From Lachnospiraceae bacterium UBA1258 (GTDB lineage: Bacteria; Bacillota; Clostridia; Lachnospirales; Lachnospiraceae): a stretch of DNA of 30,187 nt. Below are positions 1 through 7,747 of this stretch, in pieces. The stretch spans positions 613 through 30,799 of the forward strand of contig DBVS01000051.1 of assembly GCA_002308235.1 (NCBI GenBank), written 5' to 3'. Numbering within the stretch: the first letter of the stretch is position 1; the number at the start of each line of letters is the position of its first letter. The notes under the pieces are model-generated. The model saw only the letters and a program-made list of their open reading frames with translations. It was not told the DNA's origin and did not search any database. Both the position numbers and the translations under genes were made by a program.

Positions 1-44
1 GAAACCTTATACTGTTTTCCACCGGTAGCTATAATAGCGTACAT
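1..44 (-). CDS. rplU: 50S ribosomal protein L21, N-terminal fragment (cut by window edge)
   Basis: Only the first 14 codons are visible, reading MYAIIATGGKQYKV, which is the very conserved start of bacterial ribosomal protein L21, a 50S subunit protein that binds 23S rRNA. The ATG at 44-42 is preceded by a strong AGGAGGA ribosome binding site at 52-58. A promoter and a structured leader lie just upstream, as expected for this gene in Firmicutes. In that group rplU is usually followed by a small cysteine protease gene (ysxB/prp) and rpmA, which would lie beyond the left edge. An RNase E/G gene directly upstream on the same strand is also common. The identification rests on a short but distinctive peptide plus context. 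Confidence 0.9.
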   Translation of the reverse strand, partial: MYAIIATGGKQYKV

Positions 45-137
45 AGTCTGTTCCTCCTAATCCAAACCGAAAATCGGTTTTTACTCGCTAACTTTGGTGG
101 CGTTTGGGCGCACTTATACCTAGTTATGCGGCATACT
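45..137 (-). ncRNA. L21 leader RNA (5' UTR of rplU)
   Basis: The predicted rplU transcript begins near 137 and has about 92 nt of leader before the ATG. In RNA sense, CGCAUAACU (130-122) can pair with AGUUAGCG (93-86), with one bulged A. This stem encloses a C-rich, A-rich segment (about 94-121). A second hairpin, AAACCGA-UUU-UCGGUUU (80-64), sits just before the ribosome binding site at 52-58. Position and architecture fit the L21 leader family known from Firmicutes, thought to mediate autoregulation by L21. I could not run a covariance model, so membership is inferred from location and stems. Confidence 0.7.
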
Positions 138-142
138 CGAAT

Positions 143-171
143 ATAGTAACAGTTGTAAATACATTTGTCAA
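143..171 (-). promoter_or_regulatory. Sigma-A-type promoter for rplU
   Basis: On the minus strand a perfect -35 TTGACA (171-166) is followed after 17 bases by TACTAT (148-143), a 5/6 match to TATAAT. This is among the best promoters in the window. It lies 16 bp downstream of the RNase E/G stop codon and directly upstream of the L21 leader, so rplU need not depend on readthrough from the upstream operon. Confidence 0.85.
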
Positions 172-186
172 ATGGTTTTTAATAAA

Positions 187-1356
187 TTATTCTTCGGATG
201 CATCCTCGCCCTTTATCACATCATAGATCGAGGAAAACTTCTTTTCTCTGGAGATCTCCGCCAGGTCCAGATTGGTAAATCCGCAAAGATTTGTTTTAAC
301 GTAATCTTTTTTAAATTCGTTTCTCAATATCTCCCTGATATCATCAAAGGCATCGGGCCCGGAAATATTGATAAAATCAACGATTATTATCCCCGAAATA
401 TTACGAAGCCTTAACTGTCTTGCTATTTCCTTTGCAGCCTCTGCATTTACCTTTAAGATTGCATCGCGTTTAGAAAGATTCTTTGAAAACTTACCGGAGT
501 TTACGTCAATAACGGTAAGGGCTTCGGTGGGCTCTATAACCAGATAACCTCCGAAATTAAGGTTAACTTTCTTTGAAGTTGCTGTATCATAGGCCCGATC
601 AAAGGCGTAAACAGCCTTTAACGGGATATGTTCGTCCTTATAAAGCCTTAAATTGTCAAATTCCTTAAGGTCCTCGTAAATATCCTCATTATCCGTAATT
701 ATTTCGCTGTACTTGTTTGTTTTAATACTGCGTATTCTTTGAACATACCCGGGCTTTGCCCTGTAAAGACAGGAATAAAGGCTCCTTGAGTTCATAACGG
801 ATACGATATCCGAAAGAATCTCTGAGTTTCTTTTTCCTTCTGCATAGACTTCCGAAGCATCCGCACCAATACTGTTAGTCCGAACGACAAGCCCGTGATT
901 CAGCCTGTTTTTTGAAAAAAAGTCCTTAAATTCGCCTGCCTGTTTTTTCCCGATCTTTGATGAAACGTGAACTGACCTGTCATCGAGGGTCACCACGCAC
1001 AAAGAACCCGAAACCGTAAGCCTCATGGACAGAGTGGCCCCCTTGGTTTTCATGGGTTCCTTTATAACTTCTACACAGACAAGGTCCCCCTGAACGAGAC
1101 GTCCGTCATACTTTCTTGACAGAAGGCACTGAGGATATATTTCTTCAAATGGCAGAAATCCCACGCAGTCTTCCTTAAAGGTCACAAAGCAGGCCTTAAG
1201 AGAATCCTTTACCGAGCTTACGCGCCCCACATAAATATCTCCCACGTTAAAGGGCATGTCCTTTGAAAGAATAAGTTCGTCAATATCGCCGTCATTAAAA
1301 AGAAAGGCGGCGTTGTAATTCCTGTATTTTGTTACGACAAGTTTGTTATCCTTCAT
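187..1356 (-). CDS. rng: Ribonuclease E/G family protein, short form
   Basis: Endoribonuclease of the RNase E/G family, acting in rRNA and mRNA processing. An S1-like domain occupies roughly residues 37-125 (VGDIYVGRV..., FLPFEEI). The DNase I-like catalytic region carries the two expected metal-binding aspartates, D284 in TVIDVNSGKF and D327 in IIIVDFINI. The protein is 389 aa and stops soon after LDLAEISREKK. It therefore lacks the CPxC zinc-link and the small C-terminal domain of E. coli RNase E/G, the latter about 100 residues longer. The ATG overlaps the stop of the DUF2344 gene (ATGA), so the two are translationally coupled. The rplU promoter follows directly, with no hairpin terminator between. 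Family assignment is firm; the oligomeric state without a zinc-link is unknown. Confidence 0.9.
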   Translation of the reverse strand: MKDNKLVVTKYRNYNAAFLFNDGDIDELILSKDMPFNVGDIYVGRVSSVKDSLKACFVTFKEDCVGFLPFEEIYPQCLLSRKYDGRLVQGDLVCVEVIKEPMKTKGATLSMRLTVSGSLCVVTLDDRSVHVSSKIGKKQAGEFKDFFSKNRLNHGLVVRTNSIGADASEVYAEGKRNSEILSDIVSVMNSRSLYSCLYRAKPGYVQRIRSIKTNKYSEIITDNEDIYEDLKEFDNLRLYKDEHIPLKAVYAFDRAYDTATSKKVNLNFGGYLVIEPTEALTVIDVNSGKFSKNLSKRDAILKVNAEAAKEIARQLRLRNISGIIIVDFINISGPDAFDDIREILRNEFKKDYVKTNLCGFTNLDLAEISREKKFSSIYDVIKGEDASEE

Positions 1357-2033
1357 GCTTTGACGTGATTTAAGGGTACAAGGTTTTCTTTTTCATCCCG
1401 CATATAGGTTTCTTTACGCAGAATATGGAAGGGATAATCGTTTATATCGAGGTTTTCAAGTTTAAGCAGGGCCTCAATGAAATTAAGGGGCTTTAGATTC
1501 CCCGAACTTGAAGCATCAAGTTTAGCAAAAAGTGTATTTTCATCCTTTAAAGAAAGCTCGAAAACAAATTCCTTTACGTTTACGGTGTGCTCTCCGGATT
1601 TCGTGGTCTTAACAAAAGTAACTGCGGGGCTTTCATCGTATTTCTTTAAAAGTAACTTTAAATCCGGTGCAGTCTTATAGAAATTCAGTTCATAATCCGC
1701 GGCTGCAACACTGGACATGGCATTGATAAAGCCCTTCGGCAAAAGGATCGCATTCAAAACACTAATACCTTCAGCCATCTGAGCGTTTAACTTTTCGGGA
1801 AACAGGGAAATGTCTTCTTTATCGGCAACTTCCACATCAAAGTATTCGCCGTCGCTTTCGACACCTACGCCCAAAGGCTGCGCAAAGGACATGATCATAT
1901 GGGGAGAAAAACCCTTGGAGTAGACCATTTCTATATCCGTACGCCTGAAAGCTTTCTGGAAATATCGCATAAGATCCAGATGCCCTATGTATTTAACCAC
2001 ACCTCGTTTGGTAAATTTAAGTCTTACTTTCAT
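1353..2033 (-). CDS. DUF2344 / TIGR03936-type radical SAM-associated protein
   Basis: 226 aa protein of the DUF2344 family (TIGR03936, 'radical SAM-linked protein'). The N-terminus KVRLKFTKRGVVKYIGHLDL, followed by a YSKGFSPHMIMSFAQPLGVG segment, is the family signature. Members are found either next to or fused to the C-terminus of TIGR03960 radical SAM proteins, and here the partner lies 17 bp upstream. The biochemical role is unknown; a link to RNA or ribosome modification has been suspected from its constant neighbours (RNase G, L21, L27). The start ATG at 2033 has only a close-set AGGAT before it. The stop overlaps the RNase E/G start by 4 bases. Family call is secure, function is not. 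Confidence 0.88.
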   Translation of the reverse strand: MKVRLKFTKRGVVKYIGHLDLMRYFQKAFRRTDIEMVYSKGFSPHMIMSFAQPLGVGVESDGEYFDVEVADKEDISLFPEKLNAQMAEGISVLNAILLPKGFINAMSSVAAADYELNFYKTAPDLKLLLKKYDESPAVTFVKTTKSGEHTVNVKEFVFELSLKDENTLFAKLDASSSGNLKPLNFIEALLKLENLDINDYPFHILRKETYMRDEKENLVPLNHVKA

Positions 2034-2050
2034 ATCCTACACTTTCAAAA

Positions 2051-3916
2051 TCATCTTCTGACACAGATACCGCAGTTAAATCTTGCGGTACCGCAGCCTG
2101 AACAGCCGTCTCTGCAATTATCGGTAACAACACCTTCCTGAGCCTTGTGCCATTCCCTCAAAAGATGGGCTTTGGTCACGCCGCAGTCAATAAAATCCCA
2201 GGGGAAGATCTCATCATCCGCCCTTTCCCTGGTAGTATAGAAGGTAGGGTCTATGCCGCATTCTTCAAAGGCTTCCATCCATTTGTCGTGATGATAGTAT
2301 TCGCTCCAGGCATCGAAAATATTGCCCTTTTTGTAAACGTTTATGATAACATCCGCCAGTCTTCTGTCGCCCCTTGCCAGCACGCCTTCAAGCATGCTCA
2401 CATCGGACTCATGCCAGTTGTACTTGATTACCTTCTGATTGAGCTTCTCGGAAATAAAGCGTTTACACTTGATTGCTTTGTCAATGAACTGTTCCGCGGT
2501 ATTCTGCTGTGCCCACTGGAAGGGCGTAAAGGGCTTCGGGACAAAGAAACTGGTACTGGTCACTATCTGAACCCTGCCGTTAACACGTTCTTCTTTGGGA
2601 ACGGTCTCATAGAAGGCTGCGGCAATATCATTTGAAAGCTGTGCAATCCCGTCGATATCCTCATCCTCTTCAAAGGGAAGACCCAGCATAAAATATAGTT
2701 TGACTCTGGTCCAGCCGCCCTTAAAGGCCAGGATTGCACCGTTTAAGATATCGTCTCTGGTAAGACCCTTATTGATGATATCTCTCATTCTTTGTGACCC
2801 GGCTTCGGGCGCAAAGGTAAGGCTTGATTTCCTGATATCCTGAACCTTGCTCATGGTATCGACGGAAAACTGATCGATTCTGAGGCTTGGAAGAGCAATG
2901 TTCACCTTTTTGTCGGTACAGTCTTTGACCAGATAATCAACCAGCTCCTCTATGTGGGTATAGTCGGAGGAAGAAAGGGAACTTAAGGAAATTTCCTCAT
3001 GGCCCGTGTTTTTAAGAAGCTTTGCGGCCTTATCTTTTAAGAAGTCAACGCTTCTTTCCCTGACGGGTCTGTAGATCTGACCTGCCTGACAGAATCTGCA
3101 GCCTCTGATACAGCCACGCATTATTTCAAGAACGACACGATCCTGTGTGGCTCTGATAAAGGGAACCACGGGCTTTTCGGGATAATATGTGTCGTCAAGA
3201 TCTGTAACTATCTCTTTTAAGACCGTCTTTGGAATGCCATCAAACTTTGGTACGAAAGACTTAATTGTAAAATCCTCATTATAAGTGACTTCATAACAGG
3301 AAGGCACGTACATACCGGGGATCTTTGCCGCACGGATCAGGAATTCTTCTCTGGAAACCCCTTCTTTGCGAGCTTCTTTATAAACATCCAAAAGCTCTCT
3401 GTATCTGGTTTCTCCCTCCCCGATGTAGAAAATATCGAAAAAAGCATACAAAGGCTCCGGATTGTAGGTACAGGGACCACCGCCAATAACAATGGGGTCG
3501 TCCCAGGTCCTGTCCTTGGTTTCAAGGGGGATTTTAGAAAGATCCAGTATCTGAAGGATGTTGGTATAACACATCTCATACTGAATGGTGATACCGAGAA
3601 AATCCAGGTTCTTTACGGGTTCCTGCGATTCTATGGTAAAAAGAGGGATATTTCTTTCCCTCATGATCTTATCAAGATCGGGCCAAGGCGAATAAACACG
3701 CTCGCACCAGGTATCCTCAAATTTATTGAACATATCGTACAAAATCGCGATGCCAAGGTGTGACATCCCGATTTCGTAAACATCAGGAAAGCACATGGCG
3801 AACCTGACGGCAATATTGTTTTTATCTTTATAAACTGCGTTTATTTCGTTTCCGATGTAACGCTCCGGTTTATCGATGGCCATGAGCACATCTTCCGGTA
3901 ATGCCAAATTCTGCAT
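2051..3916 (-). CDS. B12-binding-type radical SAM protein, TIGR03960 family
   Basis: 621 aa. Residues 35-175 resemble a cobalamin-binding-like Rossmann region (FPDVYEIGMSHLG, VIGGGPCTYNPEP, YIGEGE). The radical SAM core follows, with the cluster-binding motif CX3CX2C at C269, C273 and C276 (RGCIRGCRFCQAG) and downstream SLSSSDYTHI and FAPEAGSQR strands. The C-terminal tail holds five further cysteines (601, 605, 608, 615, 618) that could hold a second cluster or a metal. The family is widespread in Firmicutes but its substrate is not established. The ATG at 3916 has an AGGAA site and lies 9 bp after hisIE, so it is probably read from the his transcript. The DUF2344 gene downstream is its usual partner. 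Confidence 0.88.
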   Translation of the reverse strand: MQNLALPEDVLMAIDKPERYIGNEINAVYKDKNNIAVRFAMCFPDVYEIGMSHLGIAILYDMFNKFEDTWCERVYSPWPDLDKIMRERNIPLFTIESQEPVKNLDFLGITIQYEMCYTNILQILDLSKIPLETKDRTWDDPIVIGGGPCTYNPEPLYAFFDIFYIGEGETRYRELLDVYKEARKEGVSREEFLIRAAKIPGMYVPSCYEVTYNEDFTIKSFVPKFDGIPKTVLKEIVTDLDDTYYPEKPVVPFIRATQDRVVLEIMRGCIRGCRFCQAGQIYRPVRERSVDFLKDKAAKLLKNTGHEEISLSSLSSSDYTHIEELVDYLVKDCTDKKVNIALPSLRIDQFSVDTMSKVQDIRKSSLTFAPEAGSQRMRDIINKGLTRDDILNGAILAFKGGWTRVKLYFMLGLPFEEDEDIDGIAQLSNDIAAAFYETVPKEERVNGRVQIVTSTSFFVPKPFTPFQWAQQNTAEQFIDKAIKCKRFISEKLNQKVIKYNWHESDVSMLEGVLARGDRRLADVIINVYKKGNIFDAWSEYYHHDKWMEAFEECGIDPTFYTTRERADDEIFPWDFIDCGVTKAHLLREWHKAQEGVVTDNCRDGCSGCGTARFNCGICVRR

Positions 3917-3925
3917 AAATAATTC

Positions 3926-5182
3926 CTATCGATTTGCTAATTCAGTCATGATCTCGTCCCAGGTTACACCCTTTTCCACCATAAGAACCATTACATGATA
4001 AAGAAAATCGGAAATCTCGTACTTGATCTCGCCGGCTCCCGGGTTTTTAGCCGCAATGACAATCTCCGTTGCTTCCTCTCCCACTTTTTTAAGAATCTTA
4101 TCGATGCCCTTATCAAAAAGATAATTCGTATAGGAACCTTCCTTGGGATGGAGTTTACGGTCCTCAATTACAGAGTATACATCATTTAAAACCTCAAGAG
4201 GATTTTTTTCTTCAAAATCGTATGTAAGAACGTCATTGAAAAAGCAGGAAACCGCACCGGTGTGGCAGGCAGGGCCGTCGGGATCGACTCTGGCAAGCAG
4301 CGTATCGCTGTCGCAGTCATAGCTTAATGCCTTTAAATGCTGGTAATTTCCGCTGGTTTCACCCTTTAACCAAAGAGATTGCCTGCTCCTTGAAAAATAG
4401 GTCATAAGACCGCTTCTTAAGGTCTTTTCGTAGGCTTCTTCGTTCATATAAGCAAGCATCAGCACCTTGTTGGTACGATAATCCTGAACGATCACGGGAA
4501 TAAGGCCGTCGGAATTAAGCTTATAAGTTGAAAAAGGCACATAAGTCTCTCCCACGAGGCCCTTGATACCTTCATATTCTTTATAATTTTCGTTTACGAC
4601 TTCACCGGTGATGCCTTCGCAGTTGTCAGCCTTAAGGTGCTCTATGATCTTGTCGAGAGAGGCCTTCGGAAGGATCGAAATATAGGAAAGTCCCGTATTC
4701 TTGAAAAAATCATCCTTTGCTATGGAAAGATCGTGAAGAAGAACGGTCTTCGTATACTGAAAAATGAGATCCTTGTTATCGGTAAGCTCATCCATGGTCT
4801 TAACCGAAGCAATGATCTTATTCTTGCCGAATTTATCGGAAACCTCTTTTGTGATGTCGATGTTTGACTGCTTGGAATAGTTTAACACCGCACGCTTACA
4901 GCCCGCATAAAGAAGCTTTTTCACATCCTCCATGCGATTAACATTACCGGCACCGATAACAGGTATTTTAACGGTCCCGCAGATCTCCTTGATAAGGGCA
5001 AGGGATCTTTCATGCTCCTCATCTCCCTTTGAAAGGTCAAAGATCAAAAGTTCATCGGCACCGTAATCCGCAAAACGCTTGCAAAGAGCCGAAGGGTCGT
5101 TTTCCACTATGGTATTGTCTGAGAAAAAAGCAACCGCTTTTTCGTTTTTAAGGTAAATACAGGGTATCAGTTTCTTTTTCAT
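3926..5182 (-). CDS. hisIE: HisIE bifunctional enzyme with N-terminal HisF/HisA-like domain
   Basis: Phosphoribosyl-AMP cyclohydrolase and phosphoribosyl-ATP pyrophosphohydrolase, steps 2 and 3 of histidine synthesis. Residues 1-185 resemble the (beta/alpha)8 barrel of HisF/HisA (KLIPCIYLKNEKAV, GADELLIFDL, IPVIGAGN). HisI spans about 225-320, with DCDSD and the zinc cysteines C290, C306 and C313 (CHTGAVSC). HisE spans about 325-418 (KKVGEEATEIVIAAKN, SDFLYHVMVLM). The usual HisIE is about 200-220 aa, so the N-terminus is an extra domain. In it the catalytic Asp of HisF (IPCLD) is Tyr10, the second catalytic Asp (AID) is absent near 126-128, and the phosphate-binding GGG is GAG. It may be structural or regulatory. 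The start overlaps the hisB stop by one base (TAATG). Confidence 0.92.
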   Translation of the reverse strand: MKKKLIPCIYLKNEKAVAFFSDNTIVENDPSALCKRFADYGADELLIFDLSKGDEEHERSLALIKEICGTVKIPVIGAGNVNRMEDVKKLLYAGCKRAVLNYSKQSNIDITKEVSDKFGKNKIIASVKTMDELTDNKDLIFQYTKTVLLHDLSIAKDDFFKNTGLSYISILPKASLDKIIEHLKADNCEGITGEVVNENYKEYEGIKGLVGETYVPFSTYKLNSDGLIPVIVQDYRTNKVLMLAYMNEEAYEKTLRSGLMTYFSRSRQSLWLKGETSGNYQHLKALSYDCDSDTLLARVDPDGPACHTGAVSCFFNDVLTYDFEEKNPLEVLNDVYSVIEDRKLHPKEGSYTNYLFDKGIDKILKKVGEEATEIVIAAKNPGAGEIKYEISDFLYHVMVLMVEKGVTWDEIMTELANR

Positions 5183-5769
5183 TATAAGGAACCTTTCGTG
5201 GATAATACGTCTTTTATTCTGGGGTCGATGGAGGAAGCCTCATCCAGGGCTTTGGCAAAAGCCTTAAACATGGCCTCGATCTTGTGGTGGTCGTTTTCTC
5301 CGCTTAAAACCTTGATGTGAAGATTCATGCCTGCGGTATAGGAAACGGAATAAAAGAATTCCTTAACCGTCTGGGTCTCAAGATATCCCACACGTTCGGT
5401 GGCAAAATCACATTCAAAATTGAAGTAAGGGCGACCCGAAAGGTCGATGGCACACATAACCAGCACATCATCCATGGGAAGGATAAAGGAACCGAAACGT
5501 TTGATGCCTTCCTTGGTTCCAAGAGCTTCTTTTATCGCAATACCGAGAACGATACCCAAATCTTCAACAAGATGGTGACAATCGACTTCAAGATCTCCCG
5601 TGGCTTTGACTTTAAGGTCAAAGAAACCGTGCTTCGCAAAGCCGGTAAGCATGTGATCCATAAATCCTATACCGGTATTTACGGATGAATTGCCCGCACC
5701 GTCCAAGTCAAGCTGCATGGAAATATTGGTTTCTTTTGTCTCTCTCTCGATTAATTTGCAACGTGCCAT
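5182..5769 (-). CDS. hisB: Imidazoleglycerol-phosphate dehydratase
   Basis: 195 aa monofunctional HisB, which dehydrates imidazoleglycerol phosphate to imidazole-acetol phosphate (step 6 of histidine synthesis). The metal-binding histidine motifs are all visible: GFMDHMLTGFAKHG near residue 36, DCHHLVEDLG near 63, and ENDHHKIEAMFKAFAKAL near 160. The length matches the family, and there is no N-terminal histidinol-phosphatase fusion as in enterobacteria. The ATG at 5769 has a good GGAGGT site and lies 17 bp after the hisD stop. The stop overlaps the hisIE start (TAATG), implying coupled translation. Confidence 0.97.
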   Translation of the reverse strand: MARCKLIERETKETNISMQLDLDGAGNSSVNTGIGFMDHMLTGFAKHGFFDLKVKATGDLEVDCHHLVEDLGIVLGIAIKEALGTKEGIKRFGSFILPMDDVLVMCAIDLSGRPYFNFECDFATERVGYLETQTVKEFFYSVSYTAGMNLHIKVLSGENDHHKIEAMFKAFAKALDEASSIDPRIKDVLSTKGSL

Positions 5770-5786
5770 GATGACCTCCGAATTGT

Positions 5787-7076
5787 TTATTCGAATCTAA
5801 CGCGAACCGAATTGGCGTGAGCCGTAAGTCCTTCTTTTTCGGCGAAATATTCAATCTCTTGGTGTACTTTCTCAAGACCCTCTTTGGAGTAAGCGATTAT
5901 GCTCGATTTTTTGATGAAATCATCGACGCTTAAGGGTGAAAAGAATCTGGAAGTTCCGTTTGTGGGGATTATGTGGTTGGGTCCCGCAAAATAGTCTCCC
6001 AAAGGCTCGGATGAATATTCACCAAGGAAGATCGCACCTGCGTTCTTTATCTTGGTAAGGGTTTCAAAGGGATTAGCCGTTAAGATTTCCAGGTGCTCTC
6101 CCGCTATCTCATTTACGGTGTCCACAGCCTCAGCCCCATCCTTTGCAACAAGAATATATCCGAAGTTATCAAGAGACGCTTTTATTATATCTCTTCTTTC
6201 AAGATTAAGCAAAAACTTATCGACTTCTTCGGAAACCTTTTCAGCCAATTTTTCGCTTACGGTAACAAGAATGGCGGAGGCCATTTCATCGTGCTCTGCC
6301 TGAGAAAGAAGGTCTGCGGCAACGTATCTCGGATTGGCGGTTTCGTCAGCAAGAACGATGATCTCGCTGGGGCCTGCCAAAGAGTCGATGCCAACATTTC
6401 CGTAAACGGCCTTTTTGGCAAGAGCTACAAAAATATTTCCGGGGCCTGTGATCTTATCTACCTTAGGAACGGATTTTGTTCCGTAAGCAAGGGCTCCGAT
6501 GGCCTGGGCTCCTCCGACTTTATAGATTTCGTCCGCACCTGCGATGCTTGCGGCAACAAGAGTTCCCGGATTGACTTTACCGTCTTTTCCGGGAGGGGTG
6601 GTCATAATGACCTTTGATACTCCCGCAACTTTGGCCGGAAGAATGTTCATAAGAACACTTGAAGGGTAAGCAGCCTTACCGCCGGGCACATAGATTCCGG
6701 CTTTTTCGATGGGAGTAATCTTTTGTCCCAGGATGGAGCCATCGTCTTTTGTTTCTATCCAGGACTGTCTTAATTGTTTTTTGTGAAAGGCTGTGATGTT
6801 TTCGGCCGCGTCCTTCATGACCTTAACATATTCTTCATCAACCTTTGAAAAGGCTTCTTTAATCTCTGCGTCTGTAACGCGGATGTTCCCTTCGTTTAAA
6901 TCAAAGCCGTCAAATTTTTGGGTATAAGAAAAAAGCGCTTCATCGCCCTTTTCTTTAACGTCTTTTAATATAACGGCAACCTTTTCTTCAAATTCCGTGT
7001 AATTTGCCGTGCTTCTTTTTAAAAGAGCCGAAAGGATGTCTTTTCTGTTTTCGGCATTAAGTTTTACAATTCTCAT
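5787..7076 (-). CDS. hisD: Histidinol dehydrogenase
   Basis: 429 aa, full length. It catalyses the last two NAD-dependent oxidations from L-histidinol to L-histidine. Visible family motifs include GIYVPGGKAAYPSSVLM near residue 130, KITGPGN and DSLAGPSEI (about 205-245), the zinc-site segment LLSQAEHDEMA near 260, GEHLEI near 330, and GPNHIIPTNGTSRF near 370. The ATG at 7076 has an AGGAGG site and overlaps the hisG stop by 4 bases (ATGA). The call is secure. Confidence 0.97.
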   Translation of the reverse strand: MRIVKLNAENRKDILSALLKRSTANYTEFEEKVAVILKDVKEKGDEALFSYTQKFDGFDLNEGNIRVTDAEIKEAFSKVDEEYVKVMKDAAENITAFHKKQLRQSWIETKDDGSILGQKITPIEKAGIYVPGGKAAYPSSVLMNILPAKVAGVSKVIMTTPPGKDGKVNPGTLVAASIAGADEIYKVGGAQAIGALAYGTKSVPKVDKITGPGNIFVALAKKAVYGNVGIDSLAGPSEIIVLADETANPRYVAADLLSQAEHDEMASAILVTVSEKLAEKVSEEVDKFLLNLERRDIIKASLDNFGYILVAKDGAEAVDTVNEIAGEHLEILTANPFETLTKIKNAGAIFLGEYSSEPLGDYFAGPNHIIPTNGTSRFFSPLSVDDFIKKSSIIAYSKEGLEKVHQEIEYFAEKEGLTAHANSVRVRFE

Positions 7077-7747
7077 TTTACCTCCTGTTTTTCGGACGTT
7101 TTGAGAGCTTCTTTAAGCTTTGAGATAATGTCGTTGATACGCTTTGACTCCATCTGCATGCTGACCTGATTAACGATCATTCTTGCGGAAAGGGGACAGA
7201 TCTCTTCCAAAACGGTAAGTCCGTTTTCCCTTAAGGTGGAACCTGTTTCGACAATATCGACTATAACGTCCGAAAGGCCTACAATGGGGCCCAGTTCTAC
7301 GCTTCCGTTAAGTTTAATGATATCCACGGTCTGATGCTTGCGATTGTAAAAATAATCCTTTGCTATCACAGGATATTTGGTGGCAACCCTGATCATTTCC
7401 CGGTGCTTTAAAAGTTCCGATGCCTCCCTCGGTCCACAGACGCACATTCTGCATTTGCCAAATCCGAGGTCCAAAACCTCATAGGCCCTTCTTCCTTCTT
7501 CCAAAAGGGTGTCCTTCCCAACAACGCCTATATCTGCGGCGCCGTATTCCACATAAGTGGGCACATCGGGACCTTTGGCTAAGAAAAACTTAAGCTTAAG
7601 CTCTTCGTTTACGAAGATAAGCTTGCGGGAATCCTTGTTCTGCATTTCGGTACAGGTGATGCCGATCTTATCCATCAAAGCAAGGGTTTTGTCCGCAAGT
7701 CTGCCCTTGGTAAGGGCAAAGGTTAAGTATTTTTCGTCTTTGCTCAT
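7073..7747 (-). CDS. hisG: ATP phosphoribosyltransferase, short-form catalytic subunit
   Basis: 224 aa HisG of the short (HisG_S) type, which condenses ATP and PRPP in the first committed step of histidine synthesis. It contains VEYGAADIGVVGKD and the PRPP-binding loop DVIVDIVETGSTLRENGL. It lacks the C-terminal histidine-sensing domain of the long form, so it needs HisZ, which is encoded directly upstream. The start ATG abuts the hisZ stop (TAAATG, no gap), and the stop overlaps hisD. This arrangement suggests equal, coupled synthesis of HisZ and HisG for the hetero-octameric enzyme. Confidence 0.97.
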   Translation of the reverse strand: MSKDEKYLTFALTKGRLADKTLALMDKIGITCTEMQNKDSRKLIFVNEELKLKFFLAKGPDVPTYVEYGAADIGVVGKDTLLEEGRRAYEVLDLGFGKCRMCVCGPREASELLKHREMIRVATKYPVIAKDYFYNRKHQTVDIIKLNGSVELGPIVGLSDVIVDIVETGSTLRENGLTVLEEICPLSARMIVNQVSMQMESKRINDIISKLKEALKTSEKQEVK

